This document shows, piece by piece, positions 6,093 to 11,762 of a stretch of DNA of 11,762 bases (positions within the stretch are counted from its first letter, which is position 1; each line of letters opens with the position of its first letter). Source of the DNA: Holosporales bacterium (lineage in GTDB: Bacteria; Pseudomonadota; Alphaproteobacteria; RUG11792); the NCBI GenBank assembly GCA_031257415.1, contig JAIROR010000083.1:1-11762 (forward strand), written 5' to 3'. The position numbers and the translations under genes are program-made. Under the pieces are notes generated by a model. It searched no databases, was not told the DNA's origin, and saw nothing but the letters and a program-made list of their open reading frames with translations.

Positions 6093-7202
6093 TCAAAAGA
6101 CTTTTATTTTATGAGTTCTTGCAAAGACTGTTGCGGAAACTATCAAAAGAACAAAGCCTATAATAAGAAGCGGGTATACATTGAGCCAGGCGTCGTGAAT
6201 CGATATGTCCTTGATCATGAATCCCCGGACAAGCTTACTGGCGTAGACTAGTGGATTACACATCGAAAACGCTTTGAAAAAAGGATTAGTTATCGCTTCA
6301 ACCGGACAGGTAAGCCCCGATAGAGAGGCCAGAGGAAGCAGTGCTACAAACATTCCAAGACTCGCCTGTTGTTGGGTATTGGCGAACGCCGATATGAATA
6401 CCCCAATTCCTACGACAGCAAAAACATACACGAGCATGCAGATAAACATGAGAGCCACATTGCCCGCTATCGGGACTCCATACAGCGCATGGGCAAGAAA
6501 CATAACAAAGAAGCCCATAAACATACCGATTGCCATTCCGGGGACCATCTTCCCTATCAGCATGCCAAGAGGGCTGATCGGAGTCACCAAAAGCTGCTCA
6601 AATGTCCCTCGTTCTTTTTCGCGAGCTATCGCTAGAGCAACAATAGAGATCGCCTGATTCGAAATCAACATGCACACGAGATTTGTGATAGAGAACCACG
6701 TGGCCTCCTTGTTCGGGTTATACCACGATCTGATACTTGCTGATGGAGAGTTCTTCGCTAGCAGCATCTTGCTTATAATCCTTGTTAAATAACTTTGAGC
6801 AATTACGGCCGAATTTGTCCTTCTTCCATCAGTAATGATTTGGATTCCAGCTGATTTAGTTCTTTGATTATTCATAATATCTTTTGAGAAAGATTTATCA
6901 AAGACAATCCCAATAAATGCCTTCTCTGCATTAATAAGCTTTTCAAATTCAGCCCTGTCATATACATACTGCACATCCTTAAATACTTTGGTACTGACAA
7001 CTTTTTCCATTATTTCAGTACTGTATATTCCAGAGTCCTCGTTGAGAACGACGATTGAAGTATTCTCAACGTCCTTAGTTGTTGCAAAAACAAACAACGT
7101 TAAGAACAAGAAGATCGGCCCAAAAATCATCGCAACACTTTGCGGCTCCTTTAGAAGGGCGCGGATCTCCTTTTTGACAAGCGCGGCAACTCCTTCAAAC
7201 AT
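6093..7202 (-). CDS. ABC-2 type transporter permease
   Basis: An inner-membrane permease of the ABC-2 family, in the group of E. coli YhhJ, YbhS and YbhR, which export drugs or other hydrophobic compounds with a separate ATPase. The 369-residue protein has one membrane segment near residues 22-41, a large domain outside the membrane (about 44-165), then about five membrane segments. Between these lie the family signature REKERGTFEQLLVTPIS (194-210) and LSGLTCPVEAI (294-304). The ATG at 7202 is 2 nt after the rpsR stop, and no good ribosome binding site is seen, so translation is probably coupled to rpsR. No ATP-binding subunit or membrane-fusion protein is encoded in the window, so the partner must be elsewhere. 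The substrate cannot be told. Confidence 0.88.
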   Translation of the reverse strand: MFEGVAALVKKEIRALLKEPQSVAMIFGPIFLFLTLFVFATTKDVENTSIVVLNEDSGIYSTEIMEKVVSTKVFKDVQYVYDRAEFEKLINAEKAFIGIVFDKSFSKDIMNNQRTKSAGIQIITDGRRTNSAVIAQSYLTRIISKMLLAKNSPSASIRSWYNPNKEATWFSITNLVCMLISNQAISIVALAIAREKERGTFEQLLVTPISPLGMLIGKMVPGMAIGMFMGFFVMFLAHALYGVPIAGNVALMFICMLVYVFAVVGIGVFISAFANTQQQASLGMFVALLPLASLSGLTCPVEAITNPFFKAFSMCNPLVYASKLVRGFMIKDISIHDAWLNVYPLLIIGFVLLIVSATVFARTHKIKVF

Positions 7203-7204
7203 TA

Positions 7205-7510
7205 TTATCTATCTGATACGAACGGCATTATCGCAATAATACGAGCCCGCTTTATTGCTTTTGCTATCTCGCGCTGCCTCTTTATTGGAAGATTGCTGAC
7301 CCTACTAGGAATTATTTTTCCTTTTTCTGAAACATAACGATACAAATTTCTCGCATCTTTATAATCAATCTCATGAAACTCTCGCTTCCTGTTTTCATGA
7401 GAATGCTCTCGAATGGCAAAATTTGCCCCCTCCGCACGATCAGCGGCCTTGTTATTATCGGCATCCTTGTCGGTATTCTTATTGACCATATCATTGATTT
7501 CGTTTGACAT
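7205..7510 (-). CDS. rpsR: 30S ribosomal protein bS18
   Basis: bS18 binds the platform of the 30S subunit as a heterodimer with bS6. The core (residues 46-98) is unmistakable: [20 protein letters not shown], then [20 protein letters not shown] and [11 protein letters not shown]. The protein has 101 residues against the usual 75-85. The extra part is an N-terminal Asn/Asp/Lys-rich region of about 40 residues that replaces the basic, cysteine-containing leader often seen in bS18. The ATG at 7510 has an excellent ribosome binding site (AAGGAGG, 8 nt spacing) and lies 4 nt after the rpsF stop, which confirms this long form. The ABC permease follows directly, where many bacteria have rplI. Confidence 0.95.
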   Translation of the reverse strand: MSNEINDMVNKNTDKDADNNKAADRAEGANFAIREHSHENRKREFHEIDYKDARNLYRYVSEKGKIIPSRVSNLPIKRQREIAKAIKRARIIAIMPFVSDR

Positions 7511-7514
7511 ATTT

Positions 7515-7913
7515 TTAACCTCCTTCTGATTCTTGCTGAACTGCCCTGGAGTGGGACTGCTGTGCCTGCTGCGCCGCGGCCATGTCTCTGAAACTCCTCT
7601 TCATAAGAGCGGATGGCTCATTATCAAGCTTCTCAACTCTGACTATCAGACTCCTGATGATGTCTTCGTTCAATTTCATTCTTCTCTCAAGCTCCTTCAC
7701 TGTATTAGGGGGACAGATAATATTGAGCAATACATAATGTCCTCTCTTGCTCTTCTTTATCGGATACGCAAGATACCTCAGTCCACAAAACTCTGTCTTT
7801 GTAACATCTCCGCCGCCATCTTTGACGACAGAAGCACATTCCTGAGCAACGCGCTCGACGTGGCTCGCTGAAGCATCATGCTTCACTATGAAAACGACTT
7901 CATAAAACTTCAT
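7515..7913 (-). CDS. rpsF: 30S ribosomal protein bS6
   Basis: bS6 pairs with bS18 in the 30S platform. The ATG at 7913 gives 132 residues beginning [20 protein letters not shown], the canonical bS6 start, and the conserved [20 protein letters not shown] strand is present. GGGAG lies 4 nt upstream of this ATG. The frame is open upstream to 8057, but those 48 residues have no counterpart in bS6 and correspond to the mRNA leader. The apparent hydrophobic stretch they encode should not be read as a membrane anchor. The C-terminus is a Gln/Ala/Ser-rich tail of about 25 residues. It is the first gene of the rpsF-rpsR-permease operon. Confidence 0.95.
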   Translation of the reverse strand: MKFYEVVFIVKHDASASHVERVAQECASVVKDGGGDVTKTEFCGLRYLAYPIKKSKRGHYVLLNIICPPNTVKELERRMKLNEDIIRSLIVRVEKLDNEPSALMKRSFRDMAAAQQAQQSHSRAVQQESEGG

Positions 7914-8069
7914 AAAACTCCCTACGGTTAATTCACCCCAAAAGGCAAACCAGCCTATGACGGACATCAGGAACAGCCACCGAACAAAAACGGACACCAA
8001 AAACGGCCTCCGAAAACGCTTGCTTCCCAGAAAAATGCACCGCCGCAGGCAAGGCACAAACTACTCATT
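7914..8069 (-). promoter_or_regulatory. Long rpsF leader, possible S6:S18 autoregulatory site
   Basis: About 155 nt separate the predicted transcription start from the rpsF ATG. rpsF leaders in E. coli, B. subtilis and others are known to bind the S6:S18 complex through a structure with a conserved CCG close to the start. Here TTAACCGTAGGGAG lies directly before the ATG and includes the ribosome binding site. Further up are degenerate repeats of GKCCGTTTTTGGT type (about 7940-8012). Regulation is inferred. No structure was computed. Confidence 0.35.
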
Positions 8070-8075
8070 TCTATG

Positions 8076-8104
8076 ATTCTATCATTTTATCCGGAAGAGC
8101 TCAA
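8076..8104 (-). promoter_or_regulatory. Main promoter of the rpsF operon
   Basis: On the minus strand TTGAGC (8104-8099) is followed after exactly 17 bp by TAGAAT (8081-8076), again as an extended -10 (TGATAGAAT). The predicted start is near 8069. Confidence 0.6.
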
Positions 8105-8163
8105 GGATAAAGTTCGGCGTTGAAACTCAAACAGACGCGAAACAAAACAAAAATTCATCTTCC

Positions 8164-8191
8164 AGTATAATATTGCCACCATGCTCAACAA
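8164..8191 (-). promoter_or_regulatory. Candidate second promoter of the rpsF operon
   Basis: On the minus strand TTGTTG (8191-8186) and TATACT (8169-8164) are separated by 16 bp. It would add about 88 nt to the rpsF leader. It is weaker than the promoter at 8076-8104. Confidence 0.35.
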
Positions 8192-8397
8192 ACTTGTTTT
8201 GCCTTCCTCACTACTTTCTAGCACTCCATTATTAATACCTACTTCGAGTATACACAATCAATCAATAAATAATTCTGGAATAAGAATACAAGCAGGGACA
8301 AGTCGGGGAGAATCCACAACCTTTTGGTGTTTGTGCATATATCGCCGCACGTCCCTCCCAGCAATCATCTTGTTCGTGATGTGAAATGAACACCTCC
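8192..8397. other. Non-coding gap between the kinase-fold gene and rpsF
   Basis: About 200 bp. It holds part of a hairpin over the kinase-fold stop codon (8381-8411) and a possible folded stretch at 8295-8355, where GGGAC/GTCCC and an inner GTGC/GCAC could pair. No gene was supported on either strand. Confidence 0.5.
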
Positions 8398-8411
8398 TTA
8401 GTGTTCATCAC
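8381..8411 (-). other. Hairpin spanning the stop codon of the kinase-fold gene
   Basis: On the minus strand GTGA TGAACAC pairs with GTGTTCA TT TCAC around a 7-nt loop, TAAGGAG, that contains the TAA stop and a Shine-Dalgarno-like AAGGAGG. No T-run follows, so it is not a standard intrinsic terminator. It may stabilise the 3' end of the transcript. No plausible start codon lies at usual spacing from the AAGGAGG. Confidence 0.45.
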
Positions 8412-9435
8412 AAAGTTTGAGATTTTCGATTGTTGGCTCGGCGATAAGATTCTCAAGTTTCTTTTTGTCATACTTTTTGAGATTTTCGCGTTTACTATCG
8501 AGAATCTTCAAAGCTATCAAGAAAACGGCTCTATTAGCATATGTTTCAAGTTTTTTCATGACATCTGCGGACGGCTCTGTGCCTTCAAGGTATCCTATCA
8601 TTAATATTCTCATCTGCTCTGTGTTCAATCTAGCGTACGCAGCAAAATATCCAAGATCCTCAAATTGATCGCCTATTCCTGCGTTGGACCAGCCAGTGAA
8701 CAGAATATTATTTCCATCGAGCTTCATTATGTTGTCTGGAGACAGGTTGGCGTGGCAGAATCCTTTTTGTTCGTGGCTCATGTTTTTTCCCTCTTGCTCA
8801 TACTTTTTAAACGCTGCCTCTAGCCCATAAGGAATCGAATTTCTCTTTCTAATGATGTTCTGATAGTGTTTTTTTGCTCTCTGAAGTTCTGTTTGAGCGT
8901 CTGTGAAGTTGCCTGCTAAGTCATGGGTCTTTCTCAATTTGTCTCCAATCTCTCTCAGAATGGCTCCGTCTCTGACAGCTTCAATGGTCATTTCATGCCC
9001 TTCGAACAACATGATAAAAAAGCCATTGTCTTCACTGCTCCCGACGAACTTTGGACCCAACTTGTTTTCGGAAATCGTTTTCGCGAGCTCCACAATTTCC
9101 TTCTTTCTGTTCGCCTTGTTTTTTTTATCATTCCTCTCCATTATGAATTTTTGATTATCAACTTTGAATTCATAAATATTCTTTTCTGTTGCGGAATTAG
9201 TGAGATCAAATACCATTTCTGGATCACTGTTCATAATTTTTGCTATTTCATTTTTGTATCTTTCGATCCTCGGATTTTTCTTTTTTTTATTTTCTGAAGC
9301 AGCATCTCCAGAAATTTCTTGGATCTTCGCCGCTCTTAAATCCTCGGAATACGTGTGTTTCAAATATAGGATAACAACGGACAAACCAGCAACAGTAGCA
9401 GTTCCGATTAGTAAAAGCATCACTACGCGCTTCAC
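8398..9435 (-). CDS. Membrane-anchored choline kinase-like protein, predicted pseudokinase
   Basis: A 345-residue protein with the choline/ethanolamine kinase (aminoglycoside phosphotransferase) fold. Residues 4-25 form one hydrophobic membrane segment, followed by a Lys-rich linker (49-66). Kinase-like landmarks are LGPKFVGSSEDNGFFIMLFEGHEMT (127-151, split as LGPKFVGSS and the EFIEG-like strand), the catalytic loop CHANLSPDN (227-235), and FTGWSNAGIGDQFEDLGYFA (246-265). Active members have HNDLxxxN and IDWEYAG. Here the catalytic Asp is N230 and the metal-binding Asp is G248, so phosphotransfer is unlikely, although H228, N235, and the later GD...EDL part remain. The start is GTG at 9435, which supplies the KR before the membrane segment. 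The ATG at 9420 is an alternative. Topology is uncertain: if it behaves as a simple signal anchor, the kinase fold faces the periplasm. The gene stands alone, divergent from dprA. Confidence 0.75.
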   Translation of the reverse strand: MKRVVMLLLIGTATVAGLSVVILYLKHTYSEDLRAAKIQEISGDAASENKKKKNPRIERYKNEIAKIMNSDPEMVFDLTNSATEKNIYEFKVDNQKFIMERNDKKNKANRKKEIVELAKTISENKLGPKFVGSSEDNGFFIMLFEGHEMTIEAVRDGAILREIGDKLRKTHDLAGNFTDAQTELQRAKKHYQNIIRKRNSIPYGLEAAFKKYEQEGKNMSHEQKGFCHANLSPDNIMKLDGNNILFTGWSNAGIGDQFEDLGYFAAYARLNTEQMRILMIGYLEGTEPSADVMKKLETYANRAVFLIALKILDSKRENLKKYDKKKLENLIAEPTIENLKLCDEH

Positions 9436-9469
9436 GACGACAACACAAATTTTGAGCCCCTTAGCTACA

Positions 9470-9497
9470 ATCTTAACACAAAATTAACAATATTCAA
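9470..9497 (-). promoter_or_regulatory. Candidate promoter of the kinase-fold gene
   Basis: On the minus strand TTGAAT (9497-9492) is followed after 16 bp by TAAGAT (9475-9470). The start would be near 9463, giving a leader of about 28 nt before the GTG. The divergent dprA side has a TATAAG at 9513-9518 but no good -35, so its promoter was not called. Confidence 0.4.
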
Positions 9498-9532
9498 GTA
9501 AGCTTGTAGTTATATAAGCATGGAGAGATGTT

Positions 9533-10663
9533 ATGGTGAGCAAAACTGTTTTAAATTGGTTCTGCCTGTTAAACTCGGATGGAGTGGGGCCCACGACGTT
9601 TTGGTCGTTTATGAGTGTGTACAGAACAGCTGAGGAATCTTTGAAGCACATCCAGTCTCCGTTCCCGAGAGACAGGGCGATAAGGATATTGGAGAGATTT
9701 AGAGGGCACATAGTCTTAGCCTCAGATCCAATTTTCCCAGATACCCTTAAAAGATCGGCTACATGTCCTCCAATGCTATTTGCTCTTGGAAATCTGAAGC
9801 TGCTGCCTCCGAAAAAGATAGCTATAATAGGTACCCGAGATGCCTCGGCCAATGGGAGGTCGATAGCATACAGATTGGCCTCAAACCTTTCTAAGTTCTC
9901 TCCAATAGTTTCCGGGCTGGCCAGCGGGATTGATACGAGTGCACATGCAGGAGTTTTGAGAAACAGTGAAAGGACGATAGCTATTGTCCCGTTTTCCCTG
10001 TTGGATATTTATCCAAAAGAGAATGCCAGACTTTTCTCCGAGATAAAAGAGAAGGGACTCATCATAACGGAAGTTCCGCCTCACAAACCTCCTGATCAAG
10101 GAATGTTTCACGCTCGAAATAGAATAGTGGCGCTTTTGCCAGTTGGGATTGTTGTGATAGAGGCCTCTCTGAAATCTGGCACAATGGACACGGCAATGAT
10201 GGCTCTGGACTTCGGAACGAAAGTTATGGCTGTCCCCGGCTCTCCTTCAGATCCACGTTCAGGCGGGTGCAACGACCTCATAAAAAAGGGAGTTCCGCTT
10301 ATTGAAAACTATACAGATGTTCTAGAAGTGATGGCCAATTCTAAAAAGCAACGACAGCCCGAATTTCGCGGTTTTTCAAAGAGTCCAGCAAAGAGTCCTG
10401 CGTTTTCTGAAGAGCAACAACAGCCTGGACTTCGCGGTCTTTTGAATAATCCTGCAGCAGCTGGAAATCTTGAGGTCAAGGACATGAGTAATAAAATACT
10501 TACGATGTTATCTGTCGATATCCCAACTAGCTTAGAGTTTATTGCGCGAAGCATCAATATCGATATGCAGAGCTTGCTATGCCAAATATCAGAGCTCGAA
10601 ATTCTCGGTAAAATTCGTAAATGCTCGACAAATGAGGTCCTCTTGCAAATGAGGCCATCTTAA
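9533..10663 (+). CDS. dprA: DNA processing protein A
   Basis: DprA (Smf) binds incoming single-stranded DNA during natural transformation, protects it and loads RecA. Many bacteria not known to transform also carry it. The 376-residue protein has an N-terminal helical domain with a helix-hairpin-helix-like SDGVGPTTF (15-23) and the Rossmann domain with IGTRDASANG (99-108), SGLASGIDTSAH (127-138), ARNRIVALLPVGIVVIEA (194-211) and VPGSPSDPRSGGCNDLI (234-250). A winged-helix domain lies at about 316-376. The usual GxGLDxxYPxEN loop is altered to PFSLLDIYPKEN (153-164). The linker (272-315) contains an in-frame 22-residue duplication. The ATG at 9533 has GGAGAG 5 nt upstream. The stop directly abuts the radC ATG (TAAATG), so the two are co-transcribed. 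Confidence 0.95.
   Translation: MVSKTVLNWFCLLNSDGVGPTTFWSFMSVYRTAEESLKHIQSPFPRDRAIRILERFRGHIVLASDPIFPDTLKRSATCPPMLFALGNLKLLPPKKIAIIGTRDASANGRSIAYRLASNLSKFSPIVSGLASGIDTSAHAGVLRNSERTIAIVPFSLLDIYPKENARLFSEIKEKGLIITEVPPHKPPDQGMFHARNRIVALLPVGIVVIEASLKSGTMDTAMMALDFGTKVMAVPGSPSDPRSGGCNDLIKKGVPLIENYTDVLEVMANSKKQRQPEFRGFSKSPAKSPAFSEEQQQPGLRGLLNNPAAAGNLEVKDMSNKILTMLSVDIPTSLEFIARSINIDMQSLLCQISELEILGKIRKCSTNEVLLQMRPS
10346..10477 (+). repeat. 66-bp in-frame tandem duplication in the dprA linker
   Basis: Units at 10346-10411 and 10412-10477 begin AAGCAACGACAGCC and GAGCAACAACAGCC and stay similar for about 50 bp, including TTCGCGGT. The protein repeats are KQRQPEFRGFSKSPAKSPAF and EQQQPGLRGLLNNPAAAGNL. 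The period is 22 codons, so the frame is kept. The repeat lies between the Rossmann and winged-helix domains. Confidence 0.75.
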
Positions 10664-11350
10664 ATGGCTGATGCAGTAAAAGACTTCAAGAAAGGTCATA
10701 GGAAAAGAGTTATAGACAGACTTGAACAGGGAGCTTTCGTTTACAAATACGAAGTTGTCGAGATGATGCTGTTTTTGATATTCAAGAGGAAGGATACCAA
10801 AACTCTCGCAAAAACCTTGCTCGAAAGATTCGGATCTATAAACGGAATGTTAATGGCAGAGAAAGAGGAGATGCTGAAAATAGACGGTATCGGAGAGGCT
10901 TCATACAACTCATTGCAAATAATAAGAACTATTATCAGGGAAGCTTCCAAGGAGAGATTCGTAAACAAGGATATATTAGACTGTTTTGACGACGTGATCA
11001 GATATTGCCAAACCAACATGACAAATTTGAAAAATGAGGAGTTCAGGATTATATTCATGAATGGCGCCAAATACGTCATACGTGACGAGATTGTTCATCG
11101 AGGAACAATCGATTCGGTCAGCATCTGCTGCAGAGAAATCGCTCACAAGTGTATTCAATACGGAGCCAAGAACATAATTCTGGTGCATAATCACCCGAGC
11201 TTAGATCCAACTCCATCCGCAGACGATATTCAAATTACAAGAGAAATCGAAATAGCGTGCCTACTCTTCAATGTGAAAGTTATCGATCATATAATCATAG
11301 GCGGCGAAAAATACGTTTCCTTCAAGAATTTGTTACTGTTGCCAAAGTAA
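10664..11350 (+). CDS. radC: RadC family JAB/MPN-domain protein
   Basis: RadC (formerly a DNA repair protein) has a helix-hairpin-helix and a JAMM-type metal-binding domain. Its precise activity is not settled, and a role in recombination or in handling incoming DNA has been proposed. The 228-residue length is normal. The helix-hairpin-helix is IDGIGEASYNSL (73-84). The metal motif is HNHPSLDPTPSADD (175-188), with H175, H177 and D188 as ligands. The usual Gly after HNHPS is Leu here. The ATG follows the dprA stop with no gap, and GAGG lies 9 nt upstream inside dprA. The pairing with dprA fits a shared role in DNA uptake or recombination, but that link is inference. Confidence 0.93.
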   Translation: MADAVKDFKKGHRKRVIDRLEQGAFVYKYEVVEMMLFLIFKRKDTKTLAKTLLERFGSINGMLMAEKEEMLKIDGIGEASYNSLQIIRTIIREASKERFVNKDILDCFDDVIRYCQTNMTNLKNEEFRIIFMNGAKYVIRDEIVHRGTIDSVSICCREIAHKCIQYGAKNIILVHNHPSLDPTPSADDIQITREIEIACLLFNVKVIDHIIIGGEKYVSFKNLLLLPK

Positions 11351-11493
11351 ATGAAACTTAAAAAAACGTATATTTTCGAAGCTGGAATGAAATCAATCCA
11401 GATACCACCTTCTGGATTGGTTCATAAGACTATCACCCTTCTTCATAAAACCTCGGTTAGCCTTTGATGTCAGCAGAACCGTTAGGCGATTGA
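11351..11493. other. Intergenic flank after radC with a strong hairpin
   Basis: Here AATCAATCCAGA (11391-11402) pairs with TCTGGATTGGTT (11411-11422) around an 8-nt loop, a 12-bp stem with one G-T wobble, and ATG/CAT extend it past a bulge (11387-11425). On the plus strand no T-run follows. On the minus strand a T7 run (A7 at 11360-11366) comes about 20 nt after the stem. It may act as a weak or bidirectional terminator between convergent genes, or be a palindromic repeat unit. Confidence 0.5.
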
Positions 11494-11762
11494 TCAAAAG
11501 AATACTGACTCTTGTGAGATATTCCAAGCTATATATCTCATAGCACTATCGGTGATCATCTGCGTCTTGTCTACCACTTGATAACCACTTTCCCACTTAG
11601 CCGCAGGGAGTGTTAAATCATCAAATGTGCCACACAATAGCAGACTTAAAACCATCCCGTTTCTGAATGATCTTTCATCTTTTATCTCTACTCTTTTAAG
11701 TAGAGGCATCCTTTTAGAACCAAGTAATAAGAAAGAGATCAAGTAGGAACCATTCCTCTTTA
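11494..11762 (-). CDS. Unrecognised ORF running off the right edge (partial)
   Basis: The minus strand is open from the window edge to a TGA at 11494-11496, giving 88 residues. The part visible includes LISFLLLGSKRMPLLKRVEI, then KDERSFRNGMVLSLLLCGTF and DDLTLPAAKWESGYQVVDKT, ending NISQESVFF. The frame is still open at the edge, so the start is unknown. An internal ATG (M in KRMPLL, codon 11707-11709) and a TTG at 11742 are both possible starts. No family was recognised. It has two short hydrophobic patches but no clear membrane segment. It converges on radC across the hairpin at 11387-11425. It may be the 3' end of a real gene or a fragment. Confidence 0.4.
   Translation of the reverse strand, partial: KRNGSYLISFLLLGSKRMPLLKRVEIKDERSFRNGMVLSLLLCGTFDDLTLPAAKWESGYQVVDKTQMITDSAMRYIAWNISQESVFF

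Noticed and set aside
7914..8057. 48-residue hydrophobic N-terminal extension of bS6
   Set aside because: The canonical bS6 start MKFYEV with a GGGAG site is at 7913. The upstream open frame lies in the mRNA leader.
8295..8355. Possible folded RNA on the minus strand (GGGAC/GTCCC closing stem with inner hairpins)
   Set aside because: The inner helices compete for the same bases, and no known riboswitch or small RNA pattern fits. Stems this short arise by chance.
8181..8384. Plus-strand 67-codon ORF preceded by a TATAAT
   Set aside because: There is no -35 at proper spacing, no ribosome binding site, and Ser/Leu/Ile composition typical of a non-coding frame. The TATAAT overlaps a minus-strand promoter.
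1..11762. tRNA, rRNA, CRISPR array, insertion sequence or prophage
   Set aside because: No TTCRANNC-type tRNA core, no regularly spaced direct repeats, and no transposase or integrase motif were seen on either strand. The edge ORF at 11494-11762 did not match any transposase family I know.

Overview
The window looks like a chromosomal segment of a moderately AT-rich alphaproteobacterium. The evidence is a short alphaproteobacterial-type RNase D (about 200 residues), an omega subunit beginning MARVTVEDC, an rpsF-rpsR pair, and an E. coli-like but shortened TopA. Gene order is scrambled compared with free-living relatives: acpS sits behind gltX, and no rplI follows rpsR. Several proteins carry decayed or repetitive tails. 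Together these fit a host-associated lineage such as Holosporales or Rickettsiales, but the taxonomic placement is inference.

Layout, left to right. (1) The last 30 codons of an unrecognised plus-strand gene, with an RNase D promoter overlapping its stop. (2) RNase D (plus), convergent with topA (minus). Between them lies a decayed second copy of the topA 3' end and a 12-bp tandem repeat. (3) A minus-strand cluster rpoZ-gltX-acpS, tightly spaced and read from one promoter, followed by topA behind a 91-bp or longer gap with a weak promoter of its own. Omega has a 64-residue acidic tail. (4) About 460 bp of mostly non-coding DNA holding the rpoZ promoter, a long hairpin and a doubtful KKPP-repeat small ORF. 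(5) A minus-strand operon rpsF-rpsR-ABC-2 permease with a strong promoter and a leader of about 155 nt. (6) A minus-strand membrane-anchored protein of the choline kinase/aminoglycoside phosphotransferase fold whose two catalytic acidic residues are missing. It is divergent from (7) the plus-strand dprA-radC pair. (8) A right-hand flank with a strong hairpin and an unrecognised minus-strand ORF running off the window.

Most genes are housekeeping: RNA trimming, DNA supercoiling, transcription, Glu-tRNA charging, ACP activation and ribosome assembly. DprA and RadC concern uptake or recombination of DNA. No mobile element, CRISPR array, rRNA or tRNA was recognised. The observations most worth following are the predicted pseudokinase, the frameshifted duplicated TopA tail (restorable by loss of one A in an A6 run), the acidic omega tail, and a general tendency to short tandem duplications inside and beside genes (12, 12, 21, 66 and 91 bp periods).
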